From: Ganoderma boninense
Lineage: Eukaryota > Basidiomycota > Agaricomycetes > Polyporales > Polyporaceae
Direction of reading: 5' to 3'
Length of the DNA stretch: 64,000 bases
NCBI GenBank assembly: GCA_002900995.3
Contig: CM035309.1
Span: 2,300,389 to 2,364,388 of the forward strand
Shown here in pieces: positions 36,787-50,193 of the stretch. Numbering within the stretch: position 1 is the stretch's first letter; the number at the start of each line of letters is the position of its first letter. Both the position numbers and the translations under genes were made by a program. Under the pieces are notes generated by a model. That model was not told the DNA's origin and searched no databases. It worked only from the letters and a program-made list of their open reading frames with translations.

Positions 36787-37827
36787 AGAGGCGGACGGGG
36801 TGTTGTCGAACTGGTTACTTAAGCGGGTGGAGATGGATGGGGATACCTTGGTCCTCCGGATCCGGTGTGTGTGGAAGAACCTGCTGGAGTCGAAAGAGAG
36901 TGCCAGGGCTGGGCGGAGGCGAGGGGGAGTGCACCAAGGCAAGGTCAAGGTCGGAAGGGGTGTCAAGTGTGGGCTGTGAGGCGCCTTCAAGTAGATGTCC
37001 ACGATGCACGGACTCGGAGGGATGGGGGCAGTCGTTGGCACGAGGTTGCGAAAAAGGGCGAGGGCGAGTGAGAAGTGATGAGGCCGAGAAGAGACTAGCG
37101 TAAGAGCGGACTGAGGCTATCGATCAGAATCGGCGGGAGACGGAGAAGGAGATGCGCGGGGACGAAGAGGAAGGGGAGAAAAGGAGTGACAAGAGTTGGA
37201 AGAAGGGGGAAGGAAAGACGGGAAATGGGAGGAGAGAACAGGGGCTGAAGGAATCGAGTCGGGAGGAGGAAAGTCGGAGGGCCCGCAGTCGAGAAGAAAA
37301 ACTGGCGGGTGTTGGAGCCTGGCGAGATCTGCGAGCGGGGCTAATTGCTAGCGGCGCGCCAGGGACTGTTCGGAGGAGAGATATCGGATAAGTCTGCGAT
37401 TCGCGAATGGGACTCTGGTGCGCGGCCCTGCAGATGGCGACCGGCCACGGTCTCGTCAGAACACGCTCGTCATTCCATCCACCCACCCGTGCGTTCATGC
37501 GTCCCTGCAGGTCTCCAGCGATGTCTGCGGCGTCGGGTGCGTTCATTCCAGCGGTTGTCGAGTTTGAGGCTCTTCACACACATGCACGGTCCCCGATAAT
37601 AGCTGGTAAATTGACTGAGTGCGTCGTGGAATGAGGGTTCTGGCCGAGGACGAGTCGCCCGCCTGCGACGACGCATCCGTGAGCGCCCCGCAAAATTCCC
37701 CGTTTCGGCCATGAGCCCCACGTGCCTCGCACGTGTCCACAGGCGCTTCTACCCTCAGCCTCGGCACGCGAGTCTGCCAGAGAGTCGCGTCCAGGTCGCG
37801 TTCAAGTCCACACTCGCGACGTTGAGC
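36787..37827. promoter_or_regulatory. divergent promoter region GTPase / cyclophilin
   Basis: About 1 kb between divergent starts, with a strongly purine-rich plus-strand tract at 37140-37330. No gene recognised. Confidence 0.45.
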
Positions 37828-39346
37828 ATGGTCCGCCCACGCGTCTTCTTCGATGTCTCCATCGACGACCAGCCGTCCGGCAGGTACGCATTCCCCACAC
37901 CTCATCCCGCTCAGCTGTCTTACATACCACCCAACGTGCCAGGATCATCTTCGAGCTCTTCAATGACTCTGCCCCCAAAACCTGCGAAAAGTCTGTGCTA
38001 CCAACCTCTCCACCTCATCCCCACTGTCGCTGATGTCCCTTACAACAGCTTCCGTGCCCTCTGCACAGGCGAGAAGGGTCTCTCGCCCATCTCAGAGCGC
38101 CCACTCTACTACAAGAACAGCATCGTTCATCGTTCAATTAAGGGCTTCATGATCCAGGCCGGAGGTGAGCTCGCCTTCCTCATTCAAATCCCCCAACCAT
38201 CGTGACATCCTCGTCTGCGTTGTCATCTCTTCTGTGCCCCTTATCGCCGTCCAATATCACAAGATTTCACCAAGCGTAACGGCACCGGTGGAGAGTCCAT
38301 CTACGGAGGGCCTTTCCCTGACGAAGACCTCACCCGCCCCCTCGATTCTGAAGGGTGCGTGTCCTCTCTCTATTCTTTCTTTTTCGCTCACACCCCTTAA
38401 TGCCGCGTCCCGTCCCCAGACTGCTCTGTATGGCGAACAAGGGTCCGAATACGAACAACTCCCAGTTCTTCGTCACTCTCCGGGACTGCCCCCACCTCAA
38501 CGGTAAATCCACGTCTTCCCTGTCGTTTCCCTCGCGACCGTGCACTCAAATCGACGGCTGACGCCGCCCTCCCGTTTCCTCTCTTCACCTGCCACGCGTC
38601 TGTCCCTATATGCGTCGTGTTCCCAGGAAAACACGTCGTCTTCGGACGCGTCATCCGCGGTTACGAAGTCGCAGAGCGCATCGCAGAGGTCCCGACAGAC
38701 GAGAAGGACCGGCCGCGCCTGCCCGTCGTGATTTCCAACTCTGGGGAGCTCATGCTTCGCGCTCAGGTCCAGCAGGTCACGAAGGCTAAGGGTGAGTTTT
38801 GCTTCGTCAGCCTTACCGGCTGCATCAAGCTCGTGTCAGCTTACCATTCGGTGACCCACTTATACAGCCGAGTCAGAGTCAGAGCCAAGCGACAGGGAAT
38901 CGGAGGAAGAGTCGCGGCGGCACAGGAAGAAACGCCGTCATAGCTCAAGGTCGCCGTCGAGGGACCCTGCAAGGTCTCAATCCGGGTCGCCGCTGCCATC
39001 TGGCGACTCAGAGGACGATCGCAAACAGCGACGCTCGTCCAAGAAGAACAAGGAGAAGAAAGGGAAAGACAAGAGCAAAAAACACAAGCGGTCACACTCG
39101 GAGTCCCGCCCACGTACGCCGGATGGGGAGCCGGTGAGCGAGACGGAGTCGCAATACGACGCACGGTTGGAGCGGGAGGAGAATGAGCGGATAGAGGCAG
39201 CTCGGAAAAGGGAGCTTGAACGGGTGGCGCGGCGATTGAAGGAGGAAGAGGAAAGGCGTTCGCGCGATAGCGGGGGCGTGCGGTTCAAGGGTCGGGGACG
39301 GATGAAGTATGTTGACCCCGAGCTGCAGCGGGACGGGCGGCGATGA
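37828..39346 (+). CDS. cyclophilin (peptidyl-prolyl isomerase) with charged RS-like C-terminal tail
   Basis: The start is ATG at 37828: [17 protein letters not shown], then [15 protein letters not shown] after intron 1, [14 protein letters not shown], the active-site stretch FHR-like [16 protein letters not shown] (Arg and Phe in place), [27 protein letters not shown], and [13 protein letters not shown]. The aromatic position in the last motif region reads CPHLNGKHVVFG where many cyclophilins have a Trp (WLDGKHVVFG); His or Leu here occurs in the nuclear PPIG-like group. The remaining 170 residues are Ser/Arg/Lys/Glu-rich ([13 protein letters not shown]) and end in a coiled-coil-like ERE stretch. 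This resembles nuclear splicing-associated cyclophilins such as PPIG. Six or so introns. Confidence 0.93.
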
Positions 39347-40539
39347 CGGGCAGGCGAAGGAGGAGAAGTGCTTGTAGTATGTGACTATTTGGTTGGTTGA
39401 CAGGTTGAAAAGGCTGATTAGGATTCATGGGTGTTGTTTTACGAGTCTATGGTTCCCGAGCTTGGACTATTCAGGCAATCTTTTGGGCACAGCGAAGGAG
39501 ACAGGTACGACCAGCACACGGCTCGCTCAGCGACCGATCTGCCTCGCAGGGATCGGGGTGAGCGGGCTCAGAGAGCATCGTGCTGAGCGAGCTGGGAGCT
39601 TGTGAGCAGCGTGTCAGGTATACATATCCGACCGTGTTCGAGGCGTTCATCGATCCGCGGCCCGGGTCTATAGACTCTTCGAACCATCTTGAAGGTGTGG
39701 AGTTTCGCCGGGAAACTCGAGAATCCGAAGCCCGACCCTCTGCCGTAGAGCCGTGTCGCCCGGACCCGAATCGCGAACATGAAACCCAGCCACGTTCTCT
39801 TCTGCCGCCGCCGGGGGCTCCCCAGCGAGGTCTGCTGAGTGAGCTGGGTCGTCGAGATCGGATCGTCGAAGGGCCGACAGAAAGCGTCCGAGGGCTGTCC
39901 TCTGCAGCTTTACGAGACTGACCTCGCTCGAGAGCGCACATGGCCACATTGGACGAGCCCCTTCGACGGCTTATTGAACGGCAGAGCTTCGCAAGGCGGA
40001 CGTCTTCCCACACTGAAGCCACTCTGCACAAGACTGCACGCGATGCGGACGGCTCAAGTGACCACTCGCCGACGTGGCGAAGACGCTCCTCCGCTCTCTG
40101 CAAACCGCGAGCATGCATCCAACATGCATCAACGGCTCATCCTCTCTACCCCGGCAAATCAACTGCTTCGAGTCCTCCCACTCCACCGCTCCCCGTGCCG
40201 TCCAATCGCCCTACTCTATTTGTTTGCACGGCGTCTGCATGGTGATTCCGCTTCCCATTCCTCGCTGGGCGCACAGACGCCCGTTCAAGCTTAGCTCCAG
40301 GGTGCTTCCGGTTCTCCGGCTTCCACTCTTCGAACATACCCACACTATCCAAAGATTTTTCGAGGCACAGAAACCCAGAATGAAGCTTGTTCGACAACCA
40401 CCCACTCGTTCCGCCTCCCTCTTTAATTCGCGCTCTCTCCCTCTCCTACCCTCCGTCTCTAGTCCCTCCCCTGGACCCCAGATCCTCCAAACGCTCTTTT
40501 CCACGCGTGCTCTCGGTGTCGAGGATCCCTTCGCCCGCA
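39347..40539. other. unassigned 1.2 kb between cyclophilin and DUF6534 gene
   Basis: Overlapping open frames of 113-215 residues exist on both strands (for example 39471-40118 minus and 39839-40294 plus). None has a recognisable domain, membrane segment or convincing start. The final 150 bp is CT-rich and is probably the DUF6534 promoter. Confidence 0.4.
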
Positions 40540-42731
40540 ATGGTCAATCCTGCTGTCCCCGTCATGGGTGGCCTCTTGATTGAGGTCTTCGTCGCATGCA
40601 TGTACGTCCCTTCCCTTTCAGCCTGCCCATCGTTACATCCAGTCTTCTCATCATGTCACCTTTCTAGCCTTTATGGGATCACCACGCTCCAAACATTAAT
40701 CTACTACCAGAAGTATCCAAACGACCGGCCTTTCCTCAAATCCTTGGTACGTATCAGTTCAGCCTGCATGAACTGTCTCTAATTGGATCCCGTATACAGG
40801 TTGCGACTGTATGGTCAGTTGGCGCGCTGCTATCCAATTTCTCTCAAATTCAGCTACATTACGATCAGGGTATTGGAGACAGCACACACTGCGTTCTGTG
40901 TCCAGTTCATTTACGACTATCTCATCAATGGGTTCGGCAGCTTCTTCAACTTCCTCGATATCAACTGGTACGTCTCTTCTGCCCACCTGCTCCGAGCTCC
41001 CCGCTAACGGCAGCTGTCTAGGGGTATTGGCGTAAGTCGCTTCCCTAAGTCAAGGTCATGAACGATAACTAATTAGGGTATCTGCCAGGTTACGGTCATG
41101 TGCAGCGTGAGCTCCTTTTCCATTTCCTTTCCATGCATCCTTGTTGACGCTTTTCGCTAGGCGAGCATTGCACTCTGCGTACAAGGGTATGCTGTCGCTC
41201 ACCCCTGCAGCATTCTAAGCTCGCTGTCGCTCACACCTTGATTCTATTCCAGATACTATACTTGGAGGGTCTGGATCGGTGCGTAGATCCCGTTCTCTTT
41301 CACACACTCGAAAATCCAGCAGCGACTGAGGGTGGATCGTCGTTCTCTCGCCCAGTCAGTGGCAACTCGATCGTCTGGACGGGAATCATCGTAAGTCCGC
41401 CTCACTCTTCCTCTTGCCAAATACGCTGTCCCTGACCTACACTTCCCAATCCCTGAAGGGCATGTTCGCGCTAGCCCGAGTAGGTTCGTGCCGAACTTCT
41501 GCTCCCCTGCTCCCCTCCCATCCGTGAAGACGCCCATTCTCACCGCAACTCATTTTGGGATTCGTAGGCTTCGGCATCGGTGCGTATACATTCTTCATTC
41601 ATCTCGGCTCGATGCTCACATTTTGCTTCCCCGGCAGCCTCCTGTGCGCTGTGTTATGTCTACCCATCGTGGCCGGTCTTGCGTAACAGGAGATCATCCT
41701 TGGTAAGTCTATCCAGGCCACTTTCTTATCAGATGACCGCTGATGATTTTCCTTCAGGTCACCGTCAGCGGTGGTCTCGGCTCTGCCGCACTCGTCGACA
41801 TCCTTGTTGCATTGACATTGACCATGTACCTCAAGCGTCGTCGGTCCTCCGGCAAATGGCACAAGTGCGCATGTATGGTCAACGTTCGCACTCCAGATCG
41901 CTGACTTCTTCGGTAGGGAATCGAACACAATGATTAACCGAATCCTCCTGTACGCTGTGAATACTGGAGCAATAACTTGGTGCGTTCATTGCCTCTATCT
42001 GGTCTGTATCCCGCCAGGTCCCCGGCTCACGCACCAGATATAGCTCGGCATCTATCCTCTGCGTTATATTGGTATGCACCTCTGTCCTCCGCCGACCACC
42101 CTATTGCGAAGGTCCCTGGTATCTGACCAACTCAACCTACCTCCAGTTTGCGGTCCAGAAGAACAGCTTGACGTTTCTCGGCCTGGTCGAGATTCAAGCG
42201 AAACGTATGTCCTTCCGCACCCGCGTCCTTGCTCTCGGTCCGCCATTCATTAACGATTCCACGTGCCCTTCCCCGTTTCCTGGCACAGTATACTCAAACT
42301 CGTTCCTGGGATCTCTCAATGCACGCGGGCACATCCGCAGCAAGAGCGTCCGCACCTTCTCTTCTTCCGCCGCGTCCAACTTCCGCGTCGGCACTCCACG
42401 CGTACCTGTGGTGAGTCTCTCCCGTTCTCTCCACCCTTCGCCCCTTGTCGCATTCTATCTGTTTTGTTTGATGTGTCATGCTTATTGTTATTGCATTTTA
42501 CTGACCTCTGCGCGTCTTCCTTCGGGACCACAGCTGGAGGTGTACCAACACACCATCATCGAAGACGACCGCACGCCAAAGTCTCCGGACAGTGTACGTC
42601 GCCTCTTTTCTCCTCTTTGAGTCCTTGAGAAGGAAACCATATTTGCCCGTTCACAGGCCCATTTCGATCTCAAGAGTCTGCGCTCCCCAACCGTCAGCCT
42701 TAAGTCACCTACTGACGCCGAGTTCCCTTGA
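40540..42731 (+). CDS. DUF6534-type seven-helix membrane protein (copy 1)
   Basis: A multi-exon gene from the ATG at 40540: VNPAVPVMGGLLIEVFVACL, then YGITTLQTLIYYQKYPNDRP after an intron, LLETAHTAFCVQFIYDYLIN, SIALCVQGYYTWRVWI, NSIVWTGIIGMFALARVGFG, ALVDILVALTLTMYLKRRRS, NTMINRILLYAVNTGAIT, and YSNSFLGSLNARGHIRSK. The pattern of about seven hydrophobic helices ending in the SLNAR motif is the basidiomycete DUF6534 family, whose function is not known. The cytosolic tail reads QHTIIEDDRTPKSPDS and ends AEFP at 42731. At least ten small introns, so exact exon edges are approximate. Confidence 0.8.
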
Positions 42732-43802
42732 TGTACCCTTGTCCTCCCGACGCGCCCTACCCGCTAACTCTACTACGCACTGCCCACCCCTCTCGTATTT
42801 GACTTGGTCTCTCAGGCGATACCCGTGACGTGGGAGTGCAGAACAATCAGAATCTTCGTCGTTGTTGCGGTACCTTACTCACCACTGTAGCTATGTATTC
42901 TTCATCTATGGAAGACGCTGGCGCGTCGTCCCCTGGCCCTCCTTCCCACATCTCTCGCCCCTCGCTCACCTCTCTCAGTCCCGCTGTAGTACTACATTCG
43001 CCCTCGCGTCTTGTATACCTTGCGATCTCCGGCGCTCTTTGTTGGGCCTTAGCTGCCACACATAGCGATCTGGTCTAATAGTCGTTTCGGATCCTTCGAT
43101 CTCGGGTGTTGTCTCAATGGCCGTGACATAGAATGCAGTACATACGCACACATGTTTGATTCGGGAAGTTCTGCCTTGATCTCCAGCCGAGGCGGGTCTG
43201 TTCTCGTCAGATGCAGAATCTCCGTTGAAAAGGCCACATGCATGGCAAGTGTCCCTGTTTGACACACCCTCCCCTCCCAACATAAGAATAGTATCATACC
43301 CCTGGCCCTGCGCCTCCGGGGAACGTGGATATCCTCCGAGGCGAGCGTCCTTCCTGTGTGCTTCGTGCTCCCCACAAGGCACAAAATCCCATCGGCACCT
43401 CTCCTCCCTTGAAAGCCGAGTAGCATTGTGCGCCACGAAACCACACCAAAATTTGTATACATACAGTACAATATCCCCCGGATCCGAAGGACCTTGGACG
43501 ATTCATCCGGGTAGCACAGTTGAAAGCTTCCGGCTCATTCAACGGCCGTGGTCAGGTGTCTCCGAGAAATGGGAGCCGTCTCGAGCTCGGGCGTAGGGGC
43601 CATTCCTTCGCTCACTCGTCACCCTAGTGGAACGCAGAATCACACAGAGTGAAGTTCGGCAAGCTATTTTTGTGACATAGAGCATGAACGCCGTGCCGAG
43701 GGCGGTGGAAATAATTTAATCAGAGTAATGATAAATCGACAACATCTTCAAGCACATGTTCCATGTTCAACGCTCCTGGCGTAGAAGAAGCGGATTCCAC
43801 CC
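42732..43802. other. convergent 3' region between DUF6534 copies 1 and 2
   Basis: About 1.07 kb. Open frames on the minus strand (43436-43049) lack any recognisable feature. Taken as 3' UTRs and spacer. Confidence 0.45.
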
Positions 43803-46082
43803 TCACATGGAGTTGTCGAGGTTCCTATTGACCTCACGCTTGAGGACGTCGTCATGCTCCCCATGAGGCCGTTTCCGTCGTCCGTGAGGGGGTTGGTGCA
43901 TCTCGAAGTTTTCCTGGAAATCAGTATGGCTCCACTGAGCCCTAATTCTCGGCTCTCCGCTGCTCAGGAAAGATGCTACGACCTGGAGTTTTCCTACCAT
44001 GTTAGCGACCGCGGACCGGCTCACTGCTCAGCCTACGTACCTGAGGAGCCGACCCCCGAACTGAGTTACAGTGGAGGCACACCGCGTGGTTGAACACCAG
44101 AGTAGACTGCACGTCGAAAGAATCGATAGCTTCGCTTAGACTCGACAGATACCGCCGCGTGTTCAACCTAGGGTGAGCCATGAACAATATGTAAGATGGA
44201 GTCCAGGAAGCAACGCTGACAAAGACGAGGAGCAGACGCGTACAACGCAAGCACAGAATTTGCATACACTGTGCGGCGCACATAAGCAATCCAAGTCACC
44301 CCGGTGGATTGGAATCTGAGAAGGCGTACACTTTGTAACGATGATTCCCATCGCGAAATACACCAGATTTCCGGGCTTGATTAGAGCCTATAAGAATTCG
44401 AATGTCAAGCGGTTTATTGCATGTGGACATTTCCTTGCGACTCACAAATACGAAGGCAACCATGCCCACGATGCTATACGGTGTCGATACTATGAGACAT
44501 CGGCAGTTCTCTTTCGACAGGGGGAGAACTACCTCGTTATAAGACCTAAGAATCGCAACATGGAGTGTAAGAAATGTTTCAGCAACCGATAGGAGGGGTT
44601 CATACCTGTGTTGATAGTGTACACAACCAAGGTTTGGATCATGGAGTCAGTCCTGTACATCATGTCCTGGTCAATTCCCTCAACGCGTAATCAATGACAA
44701 TATCTGCTTACCTTGCTGCTCCTGTGCGGTTACGGAGAAGGAAAGCAACCAGAGTTCCGGCCAGGATGAAATCAATGGTCATGTCTAGACCATAGTATAC
44801 AGATACAACCCACTGTCGCGCCTTAGTGTTAGTAGAACGTTGATAGACGATATACTAGACGCGACTCGCAGTTAGACTGGAGAAATCCTGGATCTAAAAT
44901 ACGATGGGCTATCAAATCCACTAGTACTGGGCAAACAGTCTTACCTGGCGATCCGTGAAAGCTTGCACGGCGACCACTAACCGCGAGTCAGCAGGACGTT
45001 CTGGAAAGCAGTTGGGGAGATACCTACGAATAGCAAATCCTATTGAAGAACCATTGAGGATAGTTGGTGAAACTGCGAGGACCTTCAAGACTCACCTGTT
45101 TCTACCACTAGCAACATAATCTACGTCAGGGGTAAGTCAAGAACGCTTGATGTCTGTTCGTTGAGATGCATACAGTGCCAATAACTATGACTCTGTGCCG
45201 ACGATCGACTGCAGTATGATGAGTTTTGGCTCGGGTATCAAAGCACGAAGCACGAACCTAGCAATACCCGGCGAGCATAAAAACTGTGAATGGATCAAAA
45301 GGTTAGATATTCACCAGCTGTCCCCGAGAGCATTTACCTTTGGCAGGCTAGGATAGTCATTGCCTAACGAGAAATTGAATAAGCAGTCTCCAAGAACTTT
45401 GCATCCAGCTCACTGACAGAAGTTGGTGCAAGGAGCTACGCCGTATTTTAATAACTTTGGACAAGGGCTTCATATACCAAACTACTACTTACTCTGAGTG
45501 ACCTGAAACAATATATTCAGGTAATGATACAGTTGCCGAAACATGAGATCTTACAAGGTGTCGTCTGCGAGCGTCGCGGGATTGAAATAGTTGGCTACAA
45601 GGTGATAATAACTTGCGGGTGGCACATCAGCAGTTCGTGTCAGTCTTGTGTGGAGATCTAGAGAAAGCAACACCCACCATAAGTGAATGGGGAGGACTGT
45701 GTTCGCTGTCTCTACAAGACTATGGATAGCCACTTCTGTTTCAGCATCATAGAAGAAAGCTCAGGCGATGTGACTTGTCCGTACAATAATGTCACAACCT
45801 AGCAACAGTCATTAGCTTTCTCAGCATGGATCTACCACTTTCCACAGACATACTAGGACCTTCAGGTGTGAAGGATCCCCAGGATAGAGGCGGAAGTAGC
45901 GATAAGTCTGATGGATAATTAGGCCATACAAGCTGTGAGGAGTGTTAGCCGATGAAAGAACAAGACTCCTTGCTGATGACTTACACGAGACTGACGCAGC
46001 TGCCAAGGAAAAATGCGCCATACGAATGCGCCAAGGAAGGCACCTGTATGAAACTTGAAGGGCAGGTAGAATTAGTGGCCAT
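43803..46082 (-). CDS. DUF6534-type seven-helix membrane protein (copy 2)
   Basis: The start at 46082 gives MATNSTC, then PSLAHSYGAFFLGSCVSLV, LYGLIIHQTYRYFRLYPGD (first helices), VAIHSLVETANTVLPIHL, YHLVANYFNPATLADDTL, then FILAGTLVAFLLRNRTGAAR near 44770, the SMIQTLVVYTINTG helix near 44640, NYIVYFAMGI-like helix near 44350, and LNTRRYLSSL near 44140 (the NAR-type motif of the family). The tail is hydrophilic and ends DNSM. More than ten very short exons. It shares order and wording with copy 3 at 46937-49286. Confidence 0.78.
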
Positions 46083-46936
46083 AGATAGCAGACCAGTCTC
46101 TAGTGGGTAAGAGAGAGTAAACCATGGACACGATTGTGCTGAGTAGGCTTTATGAGGCGCACGACGCTGATCGACGTGCGGGCGGATTCCCATGGTTGCG
46201 GACCATGTCGAGTCGCAGCGTTGATGGATGATGAATTGATTCATAACATTGACGATTAGGCGAGCGGAGCTTGCGACTGTGCATTTCCAAGTTTGGCACT
46301 GGCACGTAAGAACCATCAAATCCCACCTCAAGGACGACGATCTCAGCTTGGTGGAGGCTTGAACACGCACTGCGTAGCTGGTACTACGCAGACTGTTGCT
46401 CGTAGTCTCCAGAACTCGAAGTTCGACTTTGAGGCTTGGTTAACCAACCGATGTGAGTTCACTACGAAGGGAAACCAACATAGCCAAGGACTTACAATGT
46501 GGTAGTACATAGTAGAGACGTGCTGATGAGAGGTCTCTTGAATGCCATAAGTATGGCCAAGCGCAGACAAACAGACACCGACCACCGACGATCCCGGAAC
46601 AGGTGCCAGTCTTAGCTTCGTAGTCCTGCGATCCCGATCGATACTCAAGCTTAGGTACGGGCCAAGTAGCGCATCCCTCGTGGTCTACGGCGGCGGCGGG
46701 TATTTCCAACTCTCCGTCATCATGGTTACCACAGGAATCGAGGTCCGCAACAGCGAGACAGGCTGATGATGTCAAAGTTTCGATACATCATCCGAGGAGG
46801 GAATCGGAATTAGTTAAAATAATGGTATGCGAAGAAACCAACAAAACACCCTGAAGGTCGTATTTTTGTCTAGCGCGTGTCCGAGGCGCCCGCTAGTGGT
46901 CCAAGGACGAGGAGCAGTCATCTGCATCTTGACTTC
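46083..46936. other. spacer between DUF6534 copies 2 and 3
   Basis: 854 bp. Contains a 22-bp perfect hairpin (46370-46391, CTGCGTAG-6-CTACGCAG) and an unassigned minus-strand frame 46775-46440. No recognised gene. Confidence 0.45.
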
Positions 46937-49286
46937 TTACACGGCGTTGCCGTGCTTGATTTTGAGCTCAGCGTTTGGGAGCGTCGTGACTTCCGTGTCG
47001 CTTCCGCTGTTATTGTAGCGCATCTCGTTGTCTTGTAAATAGGCCCCGCTGCCGCCCGCTGTGCTCTCCTGAGAATCGCCGCTGGTCGGGAGAGACACTG
47101 CGACCTAGGATTCTCGTCCGTGTCAGCGAAGGCGCCGAAGGGATACTGAATTACTGCTTATTCTACGTACCTGAGCAACAGTACGTCGCTGAACCGTGCT
47201 GCAATGTGTGCACATCGCGTTGTTGAACATGATAGACTGCCCGTCCAGAGCATCCAGAGCGTCGTTCGAGAGGTATCGCCGCGTATTTAACCTTTCGTCG
47301 TCGAGGAAGTGGGACATAATAAGACAAGCTTCGTAGGACAGAAGATTTGAAACAAGGAAGGCGTACAATGCGAGGACGGAGTTCGCGTACACTGTAAGCA
47401 GCAAGCCCGTCAGTAATGTGCCCGTTAAGCTGAGTTCAGAACTGAGACGGCGTACACTTGGTGACGACAATGCCCATGGCGAAATACACCAAGTTTCCGG
47501 GCATGATAAGGCCCTAAGTAATGTTTAGGCTGGTCGTTGTGTAGTAGATTGGACCATGGTGGCTCACAAAGATGAAGGCAAGCATGCCAACAATGCTTTA
47601 TGGTGGTGGAGTTAGAAATAGAGGGTTTGGATTCGTAAGTTGTTAGAGTTACCTCGTTACAAGGCCTAGCCGCGGTAGAATGAGGTCAGAGAAAGTAAAC
47701 TATCGGTCGATAACAGGAACGAGCACCTGTATTGATAGTGTAGACAATCAGAGTTTGGATCATGGAATCATTTCTAGACACGGGGTTGGTATTAGCATCC
47801 TCCCGAAACGTACCGTCAATTTGAAGATTTTTGCTTGCCTTTCAGTTCCTGTTCGGTTGCGGAGGAGGTACACGATGAGAGTGCCAGCGAGGATTGAATC
47901 GATGGCCATGTCCACCCCATAGAACACCGAGACAGTCCACTGTGCCCAGTGGTGCCCTGTTGTAAGAAGGTCCGACGGGCCTTAAGCGCGAGATACTACT
48001 CACTGTCATATTAACAAAATCTTGCATCTGATACAATCGACGCCATAAGCCCATACAAATCGCTTGGTAGTCAACATTGTTCGTACCTGGTGTCCCTTGA
48101 AAGCTTGTACTGAGAGCACTGAGCGAGGGGTCAGCGGGTCAATTAAATAGTGAATCGACGCGGTGCCTACCGATTGCGAATGCTGCCCAAAAATCGATGT
48201 GTAAGCCAATACTATATTTCATGAAACGTCGCGGAATAAACGTCACCTGTTTCCACTACGAGCAGCACAACCTGCGTCAACAGATAAGCGGGGAGAACTT
48301 GATATCCTGTCTTCACAATACGTACTGTGCCTGCGACTATGATCCTGTACCGGCGGTCGACTACAGCAGTACGGTACGTATTAGCGACGTAGGGAGATTG
48401 TCTTCAACGATGAAGGGCTGACCTAGGAATACGCGTCGAACATAGAAACTGTGGGGAAATACAGACAGGGAAGATATGTAGCGGAACGGGTCCATGACAA
48501 CAAGCATTGCCATACCTCTGGCAGGCCAGAATAGTGATTGCCTGAGAGGAAATCAAGTAATTACAATCAGTTCAGAACGAGTTGGTATGGGGTTACTCAC
48601 AGAAGTTGGCGCAAGAAGCTTCAAAGCGTGTTGATCAGAGTGGGACTTCGGATTAATGCTTTAGGAAATAAGCCATTACTTACTCTGAGAGACCTACATA
48701 GACACCCTCAGTTCATGAGACAAATTGTCTATCAATAAAACGTACAAGGTATCATTCGCGAGTGCCAAGGGATTAAAGTAGTTGGCCACAAGATGATAGT
48801 AACTTCCATACAACTTATCAGCATTTCAGAACATGTAGAGGGGGAAAGCAATGTTACCTGAGGTGGACCGGCAAGATCGCGTTCACCGTCTCGGTAAGGC
48901 TGTCTCCACCGTGTTCCGAGTTAGCGGCATGAAGACAATGGCGGAAGCGGCTTGTTCTCACAATATTGTTGTGACCTAGGATTAACCCAAATTGTTGTGT
49001 TCATAGACGCGAGGGCAGCAAAAGATAGAGCATACCAATGTCTTTAAGTACATAGAATCTTCAGTATAGAGGCGGAAGTAGCGATATGTCTGATGGACAG
49101 TGAGGCCATACAGGCTGCAGGATGGCATAAGAGAGTGTCAGCTGAAGGTAACAACAGACTTGCTTATAGAATGACCTACACAAGACTGATGCAACTACCG
49201 ATGAAGAATGCCCCATACGTGTCCGCCAAGGACGGTAACACGATCTGCGGAAGGCCCGGAGGCTGGGTGAGAGCTGAGTTGGCCAT
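46937..49286 (-). CDS. DUF6534-type seven-helix membrane protein (copy 3)
   Basis: The start at 49286: MANSALTQPPGLPQIVLPSL, ADTYGAFFIGSCISLV, then YGLTVHQTYRYFRLYTEDS after an intron, the mid helices, a helix at 47870 (DSILAGTLIVYLLRNRTGTE), SMIQTLIVYTINTG (47760), LIMPGNLVYFAMGIVVTK (47500), YANSVLALYAFLVSN (47380), LNTRRYLSNDALDALDG (47300). The cytosolic tail contains NAMCTHCSTVQ and ends KIKHGNAV with TAA at 46937-46939. Head-to-tail with copy 2, with the same exon plan; clearly a tandem duplicate. Confidence 0.8.
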
Positions 49287-50193
49287 AGATGCAGGTTTGG
49301 TGCTTGGAGACATGGGTCGGAGTCGGGCATGGTGTATATATGCGTTCGTACTGGATAGCTATCTTCAGCTGTTTCAAGTCGGTTGAACTTCGCCATCTCC
49401 ATGGGTGTGCCAATGTTTCGATCTATCGAGGCTGAACAGATGGCGATGGGTGCACAGACCCAAAGACTGAAGCATACAACTTTGAATAACAAGGTTTGAT
49501 CTGACCACAATACAAAGGCCGCGGTTGATGAACCGTGCACGCTGTCGATTGATTCGTGCTTTGGTGGTCTCGCGATCAAACCACACATGGCTGCGCAGGC
49601 ATGTAGATTGCAGTGCCTCTGATATTGACTTGCGATCTGGAAGCGTTGAAAACCCTAAACTGAGCCATCCATCGCCGCGCATTGTGATCAAGTACCAACA
49701 TGCTGGATACTCGGGCGTCCTCAAAGTCCGCTGACGATCACCGAACAGCGGAGGCATACTGATGAGGGGTCTGGGAGGTCGACCAGGCAGGGCTATTATT
49801 GCACAGGAGTACCTGGCTGGAAGAGGAGGATCAAGTCATGAAGCAGTAAAACGGGATGGAAGAGGTGGTGGCAGTCCAATTTGTGCTAAATTTTGAATGT
49901 TGGAACTGCGTGCCAGTGTGCCTCCACACAGTCAACTGTCAAGACGCCCAGTGCGGCGCTTAGCCCCAGCACAGCCCCAGAGAGCCCCAGGCCTCCCCGC
50001 GCAACAAAATTTGGATGAATCTCGTCGTCAGGAACCACCGACACGTTGCGTACGTGTATAAACATAAACATAATATTCATTTCAAGCGTTAATACAGGCA
50101 TGCAAATACGTGGAAATCATTAAGACTTGAGAGACGATACAAGTACAGTAGGAGCACCCAAGGGACACGGCGTCAACGGTGCCTCAGAGGCCT
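49287..50193. other. DUF6534 copy 3 promoter and DyP 3' region
   Basis: 907 bp. A minus-strand open frame (49757-49374) has no recognisable feature. No gene called. Confidence 0.45.

Noticed and set aside
46370..46391. Perfect 8-bp-stem hairpin as a terminator or element end
   Set aside because: An isolated short palindrome in a fungal spacer with no partner feature; easily chance.
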